In this document: positions 38,448 to 47,950 of the stretch, one piece after another
How positions within the stretch are numbered: the stretch's first letter is position 1
Layout of the letters: each line of letters starts with the position of its first letter
Assembly: GCF_050948215.1 (NCBI RefSeq)
Contig: NC_135164.1
Coordinates: forward strand, 7,817,116 to 7,881,115
Direction of reading: 5' to 3'
Source: Halictus rubicundus
Taxonomy: Eukaryota; Arthropoda; Insecta; Hymenoptera; Halictidae
Length of the DNA stretch: 64,000 bases
Made by a program: the position numbers and the translations under genes
Notes under the pieces: model-generated
What the model saw: the letters and a program-made list of their open reading frames with translations, nothing else
The model's database searches: none
What the model was told of the DNA's origin: nothing

Positions 38448-38660
38448 CAGGGTGTTTCCTAGTTTTCCGGCAAATATTTAATGTAGCCTGAGGATCATTG
38501 AATTTTAATAAGGGTCATTAAAAATTTTGGAATCCTTATTTCAAAATGACCTGCACCAAGAAATTCAGAATGCAATAAATAGCATACTACACAGGTGTCA
38601 AGCTTGTGTCAATGTAGGTTATTTTGAAATAAAGATTTAAAAATACTGAACTTTCTGTAC
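38448..38660. mobile_element. Probable CAGGGTGTTTCC foldback element in an intron
   Basis: It starts TACAGGGTGTTTCCTAGTTT. Inside, TTATTTCAAAATGACCTGCA (38546 onwards) is matched in reverse complement near 38610-38640 (TGTAGGTTATTTTGAAATAA). The right terminus is not defined. It sits in the intron between the fourth and fifth exons. Confidence 0.45.
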
Positions 38661-39358
38661 ACATTAAGAAATATCTTCCAAGAATAGTTTATGCGAATTG
38701 TTACAACAAACAGCGTTGCCATCCGTGAACTCTTCTGAACTGAACCAATATTAATATTCTTATATTAAGAAATTGTATGAGAATTGCCCGTAAATTTGTT
38801 CATTCAAAAAATGATCAAAAACAAAGTTCCAATCATGATCGCTGCTGAAGAAAAAATCGTGCAGCAAGTGGTTAACCGAAATAATATTTGTACCGTGCAT
38901 TTATTATTGGGGGCGTCGCAATAAATTATTTCACTGCATGACACAGAATCCGTGAACGTTATAAAACACAGTTAATTGAGGAATAAAACCGACGTGCACG
39001 GTTCCGGGCGCAAAAACACCAGTCATCGCGCGGCCATTAAGGGACGTCGTATAAATCCACCGTCCATTTTATTTCGACTCGGTACACTTCACCGGGTTAT
39101 GAATATTTATACGCTTCATCGATTTCCGTGGGGACCGCGCGCAAACGTTAATTTTCACCGAAATTTTTCCGATTCTAATTGGTTCGCAAACGGACGGGAC
39201 AGAAGCGGTGTTTGACTTTGGAAAATATTGTCGTTTCGAACGGGGGAGCTTTCATGCCGCGCGTAATTTGCATCTCCGTGGAACGGATATGCGTGCAACG
39301 TGTTTAGAGGCTCCATTAGCGCGCCGATGGATCGGTGTGCGCGTTAATGAACACTCAC

Positions 39359-39598
39359 ACAACGGCAGATTCGTCGGTCGGAGGGGCTTCAACCTGGGGA
39401 GGGTGTCGTCGAGGCCGCTGCTGCTGTCCACCGCGTCCTGGGAATATTGGTCGTCGGTTTCTTTCGTCTGCGTGTGCACGCTCTCGCGTTTGATCCACAC
39501 GTCCTGCGAATGCTTGTCGTTCCGCGAGCCTAACTTCGACGGACGCCGCCGGATCCTCTCCCACGTCTCCTTGCGGTGACACTTGCTCGACGACGGGG
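39359..39598 (-). CDS. Fourth visible exon (240 nt), basic then proline-rich
   Basis: The acceptor TTTGACCGTTGCAG ends at 39599 and the donor GTGAGT lies at 39358-39353; it enters and leaves in phase 1. The split codon with the previous exon gives Ser (T|CC). It encodes KCHRKETWERIRRRPSKLG, then a second TQT motif in ESVHTQTKETDDQ, then SSSGLDDTLPRLKPLRPTNL. The WERIRRRPSK basic stretch could be a short conserved helix or localisation signal. It overlaps several longer open frames in other phases; those are shadows, since only this frame splices to both neighbours. Confidence 0.8.
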
Positions 39599-39962
39599 CT
39601 GCAACGGTCAAACGAAACACGCTTTGCCAACGACTCGAATCTCGTTCGCGTTTTCAGACTCCACTCATTAGGGAGGATTGATACATAGAAAGGTTTCATA
39701 CGTTTTTATATTCTCCACGTGAAAAACAAAAGTGAAGTGTACACTAGAATGGAGCTACACTCGACGAAAATTATTTTGCTAGATTTTCTTTGTCTCACCC
39801 CCCAGAATTGTGACACTTGTTGGGGAATTGATCTGCAAAAACTTTGGGATTGGTGCATGGGAACCCGGTTCGCATCAAATTTGAAAGTTTTGAATTGTTT
39901 AAATCTTGACGGTAAAAATATGTTATGATGTATCGTTGGATTTGTCTGTTTTTACTCTTTAA

Positions 39963-40215
39963 CCCTTAAATGCATGAGTGGGGTCCGCAAAGGACACCAG
40001 TGTTGGATTTTGTGTTAACATTATTAGCCGCGCCATTTGTGAACTGAGAGTTCAGCTATTTGCTTCTGTCGATATTTAGGTTATGTTTAATGTGTTTACA
40101 GAAATAAATTGTTGCTGTAATCAAAGTTAGCAAGGAATTAGGTAAGTGGGGTCCTGAATGGACCCAATGCATGCATTCACGTTCCTAATATTTAGTTTAC
40201 CTATGCACTTAAGGG
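39963..40215. mobile_element. TTAA family E element in an intron
   Basis: Left end CCCTTAAATGCATGAGTGGG after TTAA (39959-39962). Right end, read inwards, CCCTTAAGTGCATAGG, with TTCA (40216-40219) in the target position. Sub-terminal GGGGTCCGCAAAGGACACC and GGGGTCCTGAATGGACCC add further symmetry. 253 bp, non-coding, in the intron between the third and fourth exons. Confidence 0.7.
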
Positions 40216-40555
40216 TTCAGGATACACATAGCATAAACTGTTGTTAAGGGAGAAAACATTTTCAAGCTTTCATTAATAGAATAGTGTCATCCAAGCATGA
40301 CTGGTGTTAATCTGAAATTGTTTTATTATTCTGGTTATTGAACCTTCGGATTGAGATTTCGCACACATATTTGCCGGTGTTTCCTTTTCTGCTGTACAAT
40401 ATGTGCGAGCGACACGTGAACAAAATTGGGCAACGCTTCGAATAATTCTATTCTAAGGTTGACATGAAATATGAATGATGCTACGTTTAAGGGACGATTT
40501 GGCAGAGATTTTCGAGTGTAAGAAGACAGGTTTGAAGAAAAGATAATCGACTTAC

Positions 40556-40795
40556 ACTTAACTATCCGTCGATCTGTACTCCTCGGTGGACTGGCAGTGC
40601 CAATGCCACTTTCAAGCGGAGACGCTCTGTCGGTCGTATCCGGCGACAGACTTCCGGAGGAAATCTCATCCATGCTCTGAAGTAGATCCTGCGACGAGGA
40701 CGAGGATCTATTGTCGTCGTCGACGGTGTCTTGCGGGGAAGCTGGATCCAATGTGCTCTCATCTTGTAACGACTGAGAGTCCATTTGCGATTCCG
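40556..40795 (-). CDS. Third visible exon (240 nt), Ser/Asp-rich
   Basis: The acceptor TTGATGTTCCCAG ends at 40796 and the donor GTAAGT lies at 40555-40550. Entry and exit are both phase 1; the codon split with the previous exon gives Ala (G|CG). It encodes ESQMDSQSLQDESTLDPASP, then DDDNRSSSSSQDLLQSMDE, then SPLESGIGTASPPRSTDR. It is acidic and serine-rich with several SP/TP sites, predicted to be disordered and phosphorylatable. An upstream Met codon in the same frame lies in the intron and is not needed. At 240 nt it equals the next exon in length, probably by chance. Confidence 0.82.
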
Positions 40796-41283
40796 CTGGG
40801 AACATCAATTTAAAGATAAGAATGAGACTATTTGTACCCGTCAAGCTCTTTTCGCGCGCAAAGTTGCGGAAGGTGACGATTTGAATTTGCGTGGACCACG
40901 AGGCGACATTAACTCACGTGCTTGCACTCACGAAACAATAAACGTACGTTGATATTATTTTAATGCACATAACTGACCAGTTGTATCATCGCAACACCTG
41001 CAGACAATTAATCTTTTGTTTTACGAAAGGATTGTTGGAATGCTGAGAGATACACTCATTTTTCAGCAAACAAACAAACAATTCACCGCTGATGATACGT
41101 TTGATTGATACGTATGAACCGATAATTGAGAAATTTGGGGAACAGGGATTTTCGTTGATCTTCTTTTGAATTATATGAAATTTATCGTCCGTCGGATGAG
41201 AAGACAAAATGGAACCTCGAATAATGATCGTCGAGGAAAGATGACAGAAGTTTTAAGGGCACTGGAACGTAGAGGAAACTTAC

Positions 41284-41440
41284 CCCGAGGTGACTCGCAA
41301 TCGCTGACCCACGTGAAGCTCGAACTTCTCGAAATAGCTGGCGAAGTTTGCGTCGCCATGTCAGAACAAGTGAGCGAATCCAGAGGTGGACCGTTCGCGC
41401 AACACGAGCCAGAGCCATTTCGAATCTTCGATAACAGTGA
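41284..41440 (-). CDS. Second visible exon (52 codons + 1 nt), TQT-containing
   Basis: The acceptor AATTTCTCTTCAG ends at 41441 and the donor GTAAGT lies at 41283-41278. The exon enters in phase 0, matching the previous exon, and leaves in phase 1. It encodes SLLSKIRNGSGSCC at the start, then DMATQTSP, then SSSFTWVSDCESPR. The TQT tripeptide resembles the anchor of dynein light chain LC8 binding motifs (known family rule; binding here is inference). It is one short piece of the same disordered-looking protein. A minus-strand Met inside it begins a short open frame, but the splicing logic argues against a separate gene. Confidence 0.8.
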
Positions 41441-41966
41441 CTGAAGAGAAATTGGTAGCTGAAAGTATATTGACTCATTAGTCGGAGGAGAGATTCAAAC
41501 TTCGGAATCCTGTCATCGGATTTCTACGAAGAAGTGTCATTTATAAAGCGCGGTGACACGTCGATCTCTGCAGAACTAGGATTTTTTGAAAAAATTATCG
41601 GTACAATTATTTTATTACAAAATGTAAATGTTTCGTGCAGGAAAATCAATAAATACGAGGGAGATCGTTACAGCGTGGATTATGTTCATTTAAGAAAAAA
41701 ATTGATTAGCTGAACCAGTAAAAACATTTATGTACCGTAGAGCGTCAACGATCCGAATTATCTCGATTAAGCAATTCTAGGTTTAATTCCTGCAGTATAA
41801 GTCGAGTGAGTAAATATTTCTTTAATTATCCGAGCAATTCGATTTTTCGAACCTACCTTGGTCACAATTAGCACAAATAATTAACGCTCTAGTGTGATCG
41901 AAGAATATCAAAATGGCGATTTCACTGTTCGCTCGAGACTTTTTAAAAAAAATCGCGCTTATTTAA

Positions 41967-42191
41967 CCCTTTGCACTCGACGCTATTTTCATTCTAAAAC
42001 TAAATTTTTCTTCCGTTTTATTCATACGAAACTGATCCGATTTCCACATGTAATATGTAAATGTTTAGTAATCTGTTGAATACAAATTTTGTAATGTATC
42101 AAATACATTGTAATATTTTTCGTAATTTCATTGAAATAATGCCACAACAATTTCTAGTGGTGCTTCGGAGTCGCCACTCGAGTGCAAAGGG
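41967..42191 (+). mobile_element. TTAA family A element beside the large exon
   Basis: It lies between TTAA at 41963-41966 and TTAA at 42192-42195. Ends: CCCTTTGCACTCGACGCTAT and CGCCACTCGAGTGCAAAGGG (14-bp inverted match CCCTTTGCACTCGA). 225 bp. It lies in the intron, 76 bp from the large exon's donor. The in-frame stop reached on intron read-through (42154) is inside it. Confidence 0.92.
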
Positions 42192-42267
42192 TTAAAAGAC
42201 GTACGAGCACTTTCTCGACGGACTGTATTCGTCGGACAAAAAGAAAAGCAGTTATCAAAAAACTCAC

Positions 42268-43884
42268 CGAGCCGGACCTCGAATTCTGCTCGTCCATTAT
42301 TTTCTTGGCGTCGGCGTTCGCGATCCGTTCGAACTTGGCGCTATCGGGGCTGTCAGCCGACTCAACATTGTCATCTTCCGGCAGATCGCAGCTGACACCC
42401 ACGTCGTTGCCCCTCGATCTCGAGAGGGAGAACTTCTTCAGATCGACCGGGCTGATCTGGCTGATATCCTTATCAGACTCGGACAACCTTTTCGCCGATA
42501 CGTCCGAGCGTAAAGTCAACGGCGAGACGGCCCTCTTCTTGCCGTGGCCGTCCTTCGAATTAATCCGATCCGTGGCGGACGTCTCGTTCTCCGACCGAAG
42601 AAGAAAGTCTTGATCCGGCAACGAGGACACTCGCACGAGAACGACGTCCTCGGCGTTCTCGTGGAAGACGGGCGTGTGCTTCTTCCACAAGAGCTTCGAG
42701 AAGGGGGACTTCTTCTCCTCGGTCGGCGTGACCGGCGCCGATCTCGCCCCGTTGCCCTCGAACGATCTCATCCCAACCGTCGGAATTTTATCCCGATCGA
42801 AATCGTAGTCGGGATCGGTGTGATCCTCGTTGTTGCGTCGTATCCTGGCCAGCCTCGGTGTCCTCCTTCGTTTCTGGCTCGTCAGATTCAACGGCAGACT
42901 GGTCTTCCTGTGGGCGTCCGCTCGTTGTCGCGGCGGTAATTTCGCGTTCGATTCGCCGATCGGTTTATCGTCGTCGTCGTCGTCGTCGTCGTCGACGCGA
43001 ACCTTCTCCGCGAGGCATAGGTTGTAAGGCGTGGCGACGACCTTGACGTCGACTTCATTGGTCCTCGTGCTTATTTCTACGTGTTTCTTTGGTTGATCAT
43101 CATAGCTGTTGTCCAGGTAGTTCGCGCGCGATCTCTCCCTCTCGTGGCCACGATCCAGCTGCGAGGGTAGGCTGGCACTGTTCCGATCGATTTGATTACC
43201 CATCAAGCTGATCGGGGACGGATCGTTCGGCTCGTCGTAGTCCGAGTTCAGGACATCCTCGGACCGGTAACGTTCCTCCCGTCTGTCTATCAGACCCTGC
43301 AAGTTCCCCGGCAGACTGCCGCTCTTTCCACGGCCAGCTTCCGTCGATACGACCCGATCTTGCGGCTCGTCGTAGTCCGAGTTCAACAGGAAGCGATACT
43401 CTGTCTCGTCGGCGAACAACTTTCCATTTCGTCGATCACGGCTCTCCTTGTTTTGCCGGCCGGATGATCGATCGGTGCTCGTCTCGCACGAGCTTCCCGC
43501 GGAACTCTCGCTGTCCGATATGCCGAACTCGTTCAGCAGCTCCTTGTACTGCACGATCCTCGAGTCTTCCTTGTTTCGACGACGCCGGTCGGGCTCCTGT
43601 CGCGATTTCTCTTTGCTCAGCTCGTTGATTTCGTTCGCGATGATTGTGTTCAACTCCGCCAGGATATTGTTCGACCAGTCGCCTATATCGTCCGTGAAGG
43701 TGCAGCATCTGCCTACGGAGTTCTGTCTTCGGAACGCGCAGGCCTTTGACGGACGCGGCTTTGTACCGTACCGATCGTCCGTGAACCTAACCGGCTGGAC
43801 CGTCGCTTGCGTAGGATACTTCGGCTCCTCCGACACCGTCAACGGCGTCGTCGGCGCTGATTCTATGATCTCACCGATCTCCTC
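42268..43884 (-). CDS. Large exon, 539 codons, internal-repeat region of scaffold-like protein
   Basis: The acceptor TGTTCTGTGCAG precedes 43884 and the donor GTGAGT lies at 42267-42262; both ends are phase 0. The open frame runs on to a Met at 43929 and a stop at 42154, but those extensions are intronic. Exon residues about 72-125 (SNNILAELNTIIANEINEL and following) look helical and may form a coiled coil. Residues about 166-265 hold a 45-residue imperfect repeat: Tyr171 and Tyr216 lie in NSDYDEP, and Tyr261 in a decayed NSYDDQP. SLP motifs follow the first two copies and recur later as RKTSLPLNL. A run of ten Asp is coded by a GAC-rich triplet tract. The C-terminal half is charged, with SP and TP sites. 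It has the codon bias of a constrained exon (third-position G/C) and contrasts with its AT-rich introns. Function unknown. Confidence 0.88.
42969..42995. repeat. GTC trinucleotide run coding for poly-Asp
   Basis: About nine to ten GTC triplets on the plus strand read as GAC on the minus strand and give the ten-Asp run inside the large exon. A coding triplet repeat of this kind is often length-polymorphic. Confidence 0.85.
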
Positions 43885-43958
43885 CTGCACAGAACAAACA
43901 ACACTGTTCAGAAAAGTTCGCGGAAACAACGTGGTCTTGTGTGCCTATTAACCCTTAA

Positions 43959-44199
43959 GGGGGCCGGCATGGTTTGAAATCCGTATACGTATGCAAAGGT
44001 CAAAATCTAGACAAACTGCCGCTTCAATATTGCAATGAGCAGTTTAGAAGTGGTCAATTGTGTTTCCTGAAAGTCCAATCTACGTCTGTATGGAGCCCAA
44101 ATTGCGAATTTCTACCTCATCGTGGAGTAATTTGTAATATTCGGCAGAAAATTCGAATTCCGAAGCAAGTATGACGTCGCAAGATGGCTGCCGGCCCCC
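43959..44199. mobile_element. TTAA family D element (GGGGGCCGGCA ends)
   Basis: TTAA at 43955-43958 and 44200-44203 flank ends GGGGGCCGGCATGG and GGCTGCCGGCCCCC, an inverted match of at least 11 bp. 241 bp with no meaningful frame. It lies 75 bp upstream of the large exon's acceptor. Confidence 0.85.
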
Positions 44200-44214
44200 T
44201 TAAGGCCCGGGATG

Positions 44215-44224
44215 GTCACGTGAC
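44215..44224. promoter_or_regulatory. GTCACGTGAC palindrome
   Basis: This is a perfect 10-bp palindrome containing the CACGTG E-box, the core bound by USF/MITF/TFEB-type bHLH-ZIP factors. It sits 12 bp outside the family D element. Confidence 0.3.
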
Positions 44225-44245
44225 TTTTTGATCAATAATTTCCAA

Positions 44246-44289
44246 TCACAGACTTAAGATCCGTCTTGGTCTTGATCCTAAGTCTGTGA
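44246..44289. other. 16-bp stem hairpin with 12-nt loop
   Basis: TCACAGACTTAAGATC and GATCCTAAGTCTGTGA pair with one mismatch around CGTCTTGGTCTT. Its function is unknown. It is too short to be a typical insect miRNA precursor. Confidence 0.5.
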
Positions 44290-46332
44290 CTAAACTTATC
44301 ACGTTTTTTGCTCTGTATTATCGATGTCATGAATTCTCACGCCAGTGCAATAAGTTTTTGATTTCGAAGAGAATCGAGTCAAAATATAGCTCAATTTGTA
44401 GCCGGAGATATTTTCTAGCGCTGCTCTCGATTTAATCAAGAAAATTCATCCAATGGCAGAAAAATGCTTGGATTCGAAGTGTCTCGTGTTTGGTGTCGTT
44501 TCAATCAGCAAGATGTCACGTATATGACTAAAATTTTGATATCGCTTAACACGTTGAACGCGACGTAAGTCATATGTGGCTGACGGAATTATTTGTGCAG
44601 GTCTTAAAATGAATTTTTACGTTGATATATTCATTGTACGAAACTTAACTAGGATTTGTAACATGCAAGAAAGTTGGAGGATTACTCCGTATCGTACATT
44701 TAATTTTTTTGCAATTTTTATTTCATTAAATAACTTACTTTGATTTTATGGAATTTTTGGGGTTTCTAGTTTGGCGTTCAAAGTGTTAAAGATACAATTT
44801 TAGATGTGACTAATAAATGTCAAGAAATACCGGTGACTTCGTAACACTAAAGTGTGAAAGTTCAAAATTTGATAGAGGAACTATGCTATGGAATCATGTC
44901 ATTCTTGAAAATATAAATGCTAATAAATCAATCTAACCAATCCAGACCGGGAACTAATTCAGTCAGTATTTTATGGATGTTTCGTTATGAATATTGAGTT
45001 CCAATTATGTTATAATTTTAACTATTCTTTGCTGTGGATAACTGTGATTAACAGCAAACTACTTGTAGTCGACGATTTTATAATTGATCGACTGTAATTT
45101 CCTTTTTTGTTACAAAACCAAAAGGAAATATTGAGGATAACGAATTTATGTTACGCCTCAGCATAATTAAGGATGTTTGAAAATAATCAGAAAATCTCCC
45201 GTGGAATCAATTCATGTAAAAGCTGCTGTGTGTGCCTTCCTAAATCGAGTTGAGCTTTTGTTTGATTGCAATAAAGATGTTGAAAGATCTTGACAAATGC
45301 GCCATGATACGAGAAATTTTGTCAGACATATTGCAAATCGCTGGCACGTTCGCTATCGCAACGAACAGCATGTTTGAAGCGTTGAAACTCTTTCGACATG
45401 GATCGATACTGTAAAAAAGATGCTAGATTTTACACGTTTGTAGCACCTCTTAACAAATACTTTTATTTCGCGTTAAATTCCGCAAAAACCTGTCGGAGAG
45501 GAAATAGGTATCAGATCACTTCCCGCATTCGCAAAACCAGTACAGAGAAATGCGAACTGCCATAAGCTTCCGCAGTTTAACGATCGCTTGCGTAACGCCT
45601 GCGAACAATTAAATCCGTCGGAACCGAATCACTCTGCAGTTAACGCGTCCATCGGATTAGCGTAAACGTGCCAAGAAAACTCGGACAAGTGTCGTGCAAA
45701 CTGAACAGGTTTCTGATCGAGGTTAATTGATCGTTGCCCAGGCCGCCATAACTCCATAAATTAGAAACATCACTTTCTACGGTCGCGGCACCCGGCGAAA
45801 ATCATTAGAAAAGAAAAGTGCCCGGGTGTCCGATTTTTCATTTCCCATGAGCGCCGGGCAACGTTCGCGAACAGCAGGTTCGCGTCGGCGCTGTCAGCAT
45901 CATAACTGCTTCATTATGGACCGCTTTATAAATACGCTCCACCGATTTAAACCGCGCGTGCACATACCGCTCGGTTTCATTTCTCCCGCGACCGTTCGTA
46001 CGACCATAACCGTCGTACGGTCCTATTGCTCGTGAAAACGATACCGGTCAATCCTCGACGATGAATAATCGATCGCGAAAACTACAGCTTTTCCATAGTG
46101 GCCAATTTGTTCGAACACGTGGACAAAATTCGTATTAGGTTGCTGCAAAAATAATTGCGGTTTTCGTTTGAGGAAAGATGGCAAACTGCCCTCAATAAAT
46201 TAAGAAATGAAAACCTGAATTTACTACAAAGTTTGTTTTAGATTTCAAAATAATTGTTTAGGGTCCTCCTAATATTTAGTATTTACTAGTCACCAAAAAT
46301 GTGTCCCCAGCTATATCGTGAAAATATTTCAC

Positions 46333-46398
46333 TAATACAGTTTTATTTCGATATAAGGCAATGGCTCGGGGCCGGCTTTCGTCGTATTTCGGATAAGG
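46333..46398 (+). mobile_element. Fragment related to the 175-bp repeat
   Basis: ACAGTTTTATTTCGATATAA followed by GGCAATGGCTCGGGGCCGGC and TTTCGTCGTATTTCGGAT matches the reverse complement of the 175-bp unit at 6920-7432 and the piece at 57219-57300. Confidence 0.65.
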
Positions 46399-47048
46399 GT
46401 ACGAACGACTGCGGTATTGTCTACGGAGGCTTAAAATGAGTCGAATTTTATTACTTTATTTCTTTCAAAGAAATGATCGTGAAACATCGACAATTTCTCG
46501 AGAATCGGAAAAGTGTTCGAATACTTTTTGGGTACACTGTACATCCTGTCGATCGTCCTCTCGAATTCCGTCGAGCGTTCTCTCTTTTTCCGCGGTAACA
46601 TTTTCATTTGCATCGAACGAGCGTCTCGTCAATCCACCTGGAAACCATGATGACGGTCTCCGTCTGTTCAATGGCGGATTTACATAAACCGAGGCCGTTC
46701 CGGCCGACTCGCGTTTCATAGTTGCGGGCGACGACTAAAAGATTGTCGTCACCTTCGACGTACAGACGATCTATCAAACCCCGTGGACTGCACTATACCC
46801 ACCGGTAATGAAAAGGTTGATTAAACCTATTCCGGCTAGGTCGAATTGTGATTCCATCTAGCGAGATACTACGACGCCGATACCGCCGGTCCTGTCATTA
46901 ATCAAACGGCGAACATTATTCGTGCGCAAGTTCCTTCGAAAGGGAAGCATTTACAGGCCAACAGGCAGCAATCAAAGTTACTATGAAACTGAAAAATTGA
47001 TCGTGGCGAATTTCAATATTTTTCCGTTCACCATAATACGATATTATT

Positions 47049-47065
47049 CACACACACACACACAC
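47049..47065 (+). repeat. Short (CA)n run
   Basis: About eight CA dinucleotides followed by a C-rich tract. Confidence 0.8.
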
Positions 47066-47890
47066 CCCTCTCCCCCCTTTTCACGTCCTCCCCTCCCTGT
47101 TCCCGTTGAAAGCTATCTTTTATTCGCGTTGATCGTCGTCGGGACACGACACGACGTTATAATCGAAGTTAGGAGAATAATTTATGCAATTTAGGTACGC
47201 TCGACGCGGCACCATATGGCAGTACTGCTTCCTCGAAATTGCATTCCCGCGTCGCCTTTAAGTAACTGCAAATTCAATTTGCACGAGTTAAGCGTAACGA
47301 ACATCGATACAGTTTGCTCAAGACTCGCGCGATATCGATTGCAATTCCCGCTGGGAGGATTGATGGGCGCAGGGCTCTCGAACGCTGGATATCTCGAGGA
47401 TATGTAGGCTTCGGTTATGAGCATGTCAGGTGAAATCATTTCTATCGTACATACGTCATTTAGGCTTCGTTCCTAATGCGCTTTCGATTCGCCGTTTAAT
47501 CAGGAGAACAGGACTGTACCGTATGCTTGTGATACCAGGTTTTCACACGCGAAGTATCCGAATTTTAACCGTGAAATCAATTTGTCTACCAAAAGTAAAC
47601 ATTCTAAGTAACAGACTCTGAATTTTATGTATTTGTCGCAAAAAAATTGGTAGCTGTAATTCGAAACGGTAGAAAAATAAAATTAGCTTAAGAGCATTGA
47701 TCTGCAAAAATTTTGATAACCAGAAAGACATTTCTAAAGAAATCCTATTGATTTTGAATCGTTTTGATCGATTGAAAGCAAGCGCCATTGTAACAAATCG
47801 ATTCTGGATTTTATAACGAAAGTAATTTTAGCTGCAATTTGGGAGAATAGAAAAATTGAAGTAATTTGCTAAAATCGTTGAAGACGGAAA

Positions 47891-47950
47891 GTCATTTATC
47901 AGCTCCTGTGTCTCGCAACGGGCAATTTTTGTTCTCGATAAAGATCAGCA
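47891..47950 (+). repeat. Interspersed repeat fragment (CTCCTGTGTCT...AAAGATC)
   Basis: GCTCCTGTGTCTCGCAA, a T-rich stretch, then ATAAAGATCAGCAG parallels 55579-55635 (GCTCCTGTGTCTTGCAA ... ATAAAGATCCGCAG). An old repeat of unknown class. Confidence 0.45.

Larger units (their letters stand above)
38121..43884 (-). other. Gene span: five internal exons of an unrecognised scaffold-like protein
   Basis: Five minus-strand exons splice in frame into 816 codons without a stop. Each junction has an AG acceptor and a GTGAGT or GTAAGT donor, and the phases match at all four joins; such agreement is unlikely by chance. Introns are 827, 488, 957 and 1044 bp, ordinary for an insect. Neither an initiator Met nor a terminal stop is seen, so the gene continues at both ends. 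The protein is rich in Ser, Asp, Arg and Pro, with no obvious globular fold, membrane segment or signal peptide. Repeated YDEP and SLP motifs, TQT motifs and PPRPPSSP-type stretches suggest (inference) an intracellular scaffold with SH2, 14-3-3/kinase, LC8 or SH3 partners. I cannot name the family. Introns carry TTAA-flanked short elements (41967-42191 and 39963-40215). Confidence 0.85.

Noticed and set aside
43885..43929. Met at 43929 as start of the large exon's protein
   Set aside because: A strong TGTTCTGTGCAG acceptor ends at 43885, so the Met and 15 residues are intronic read-through.
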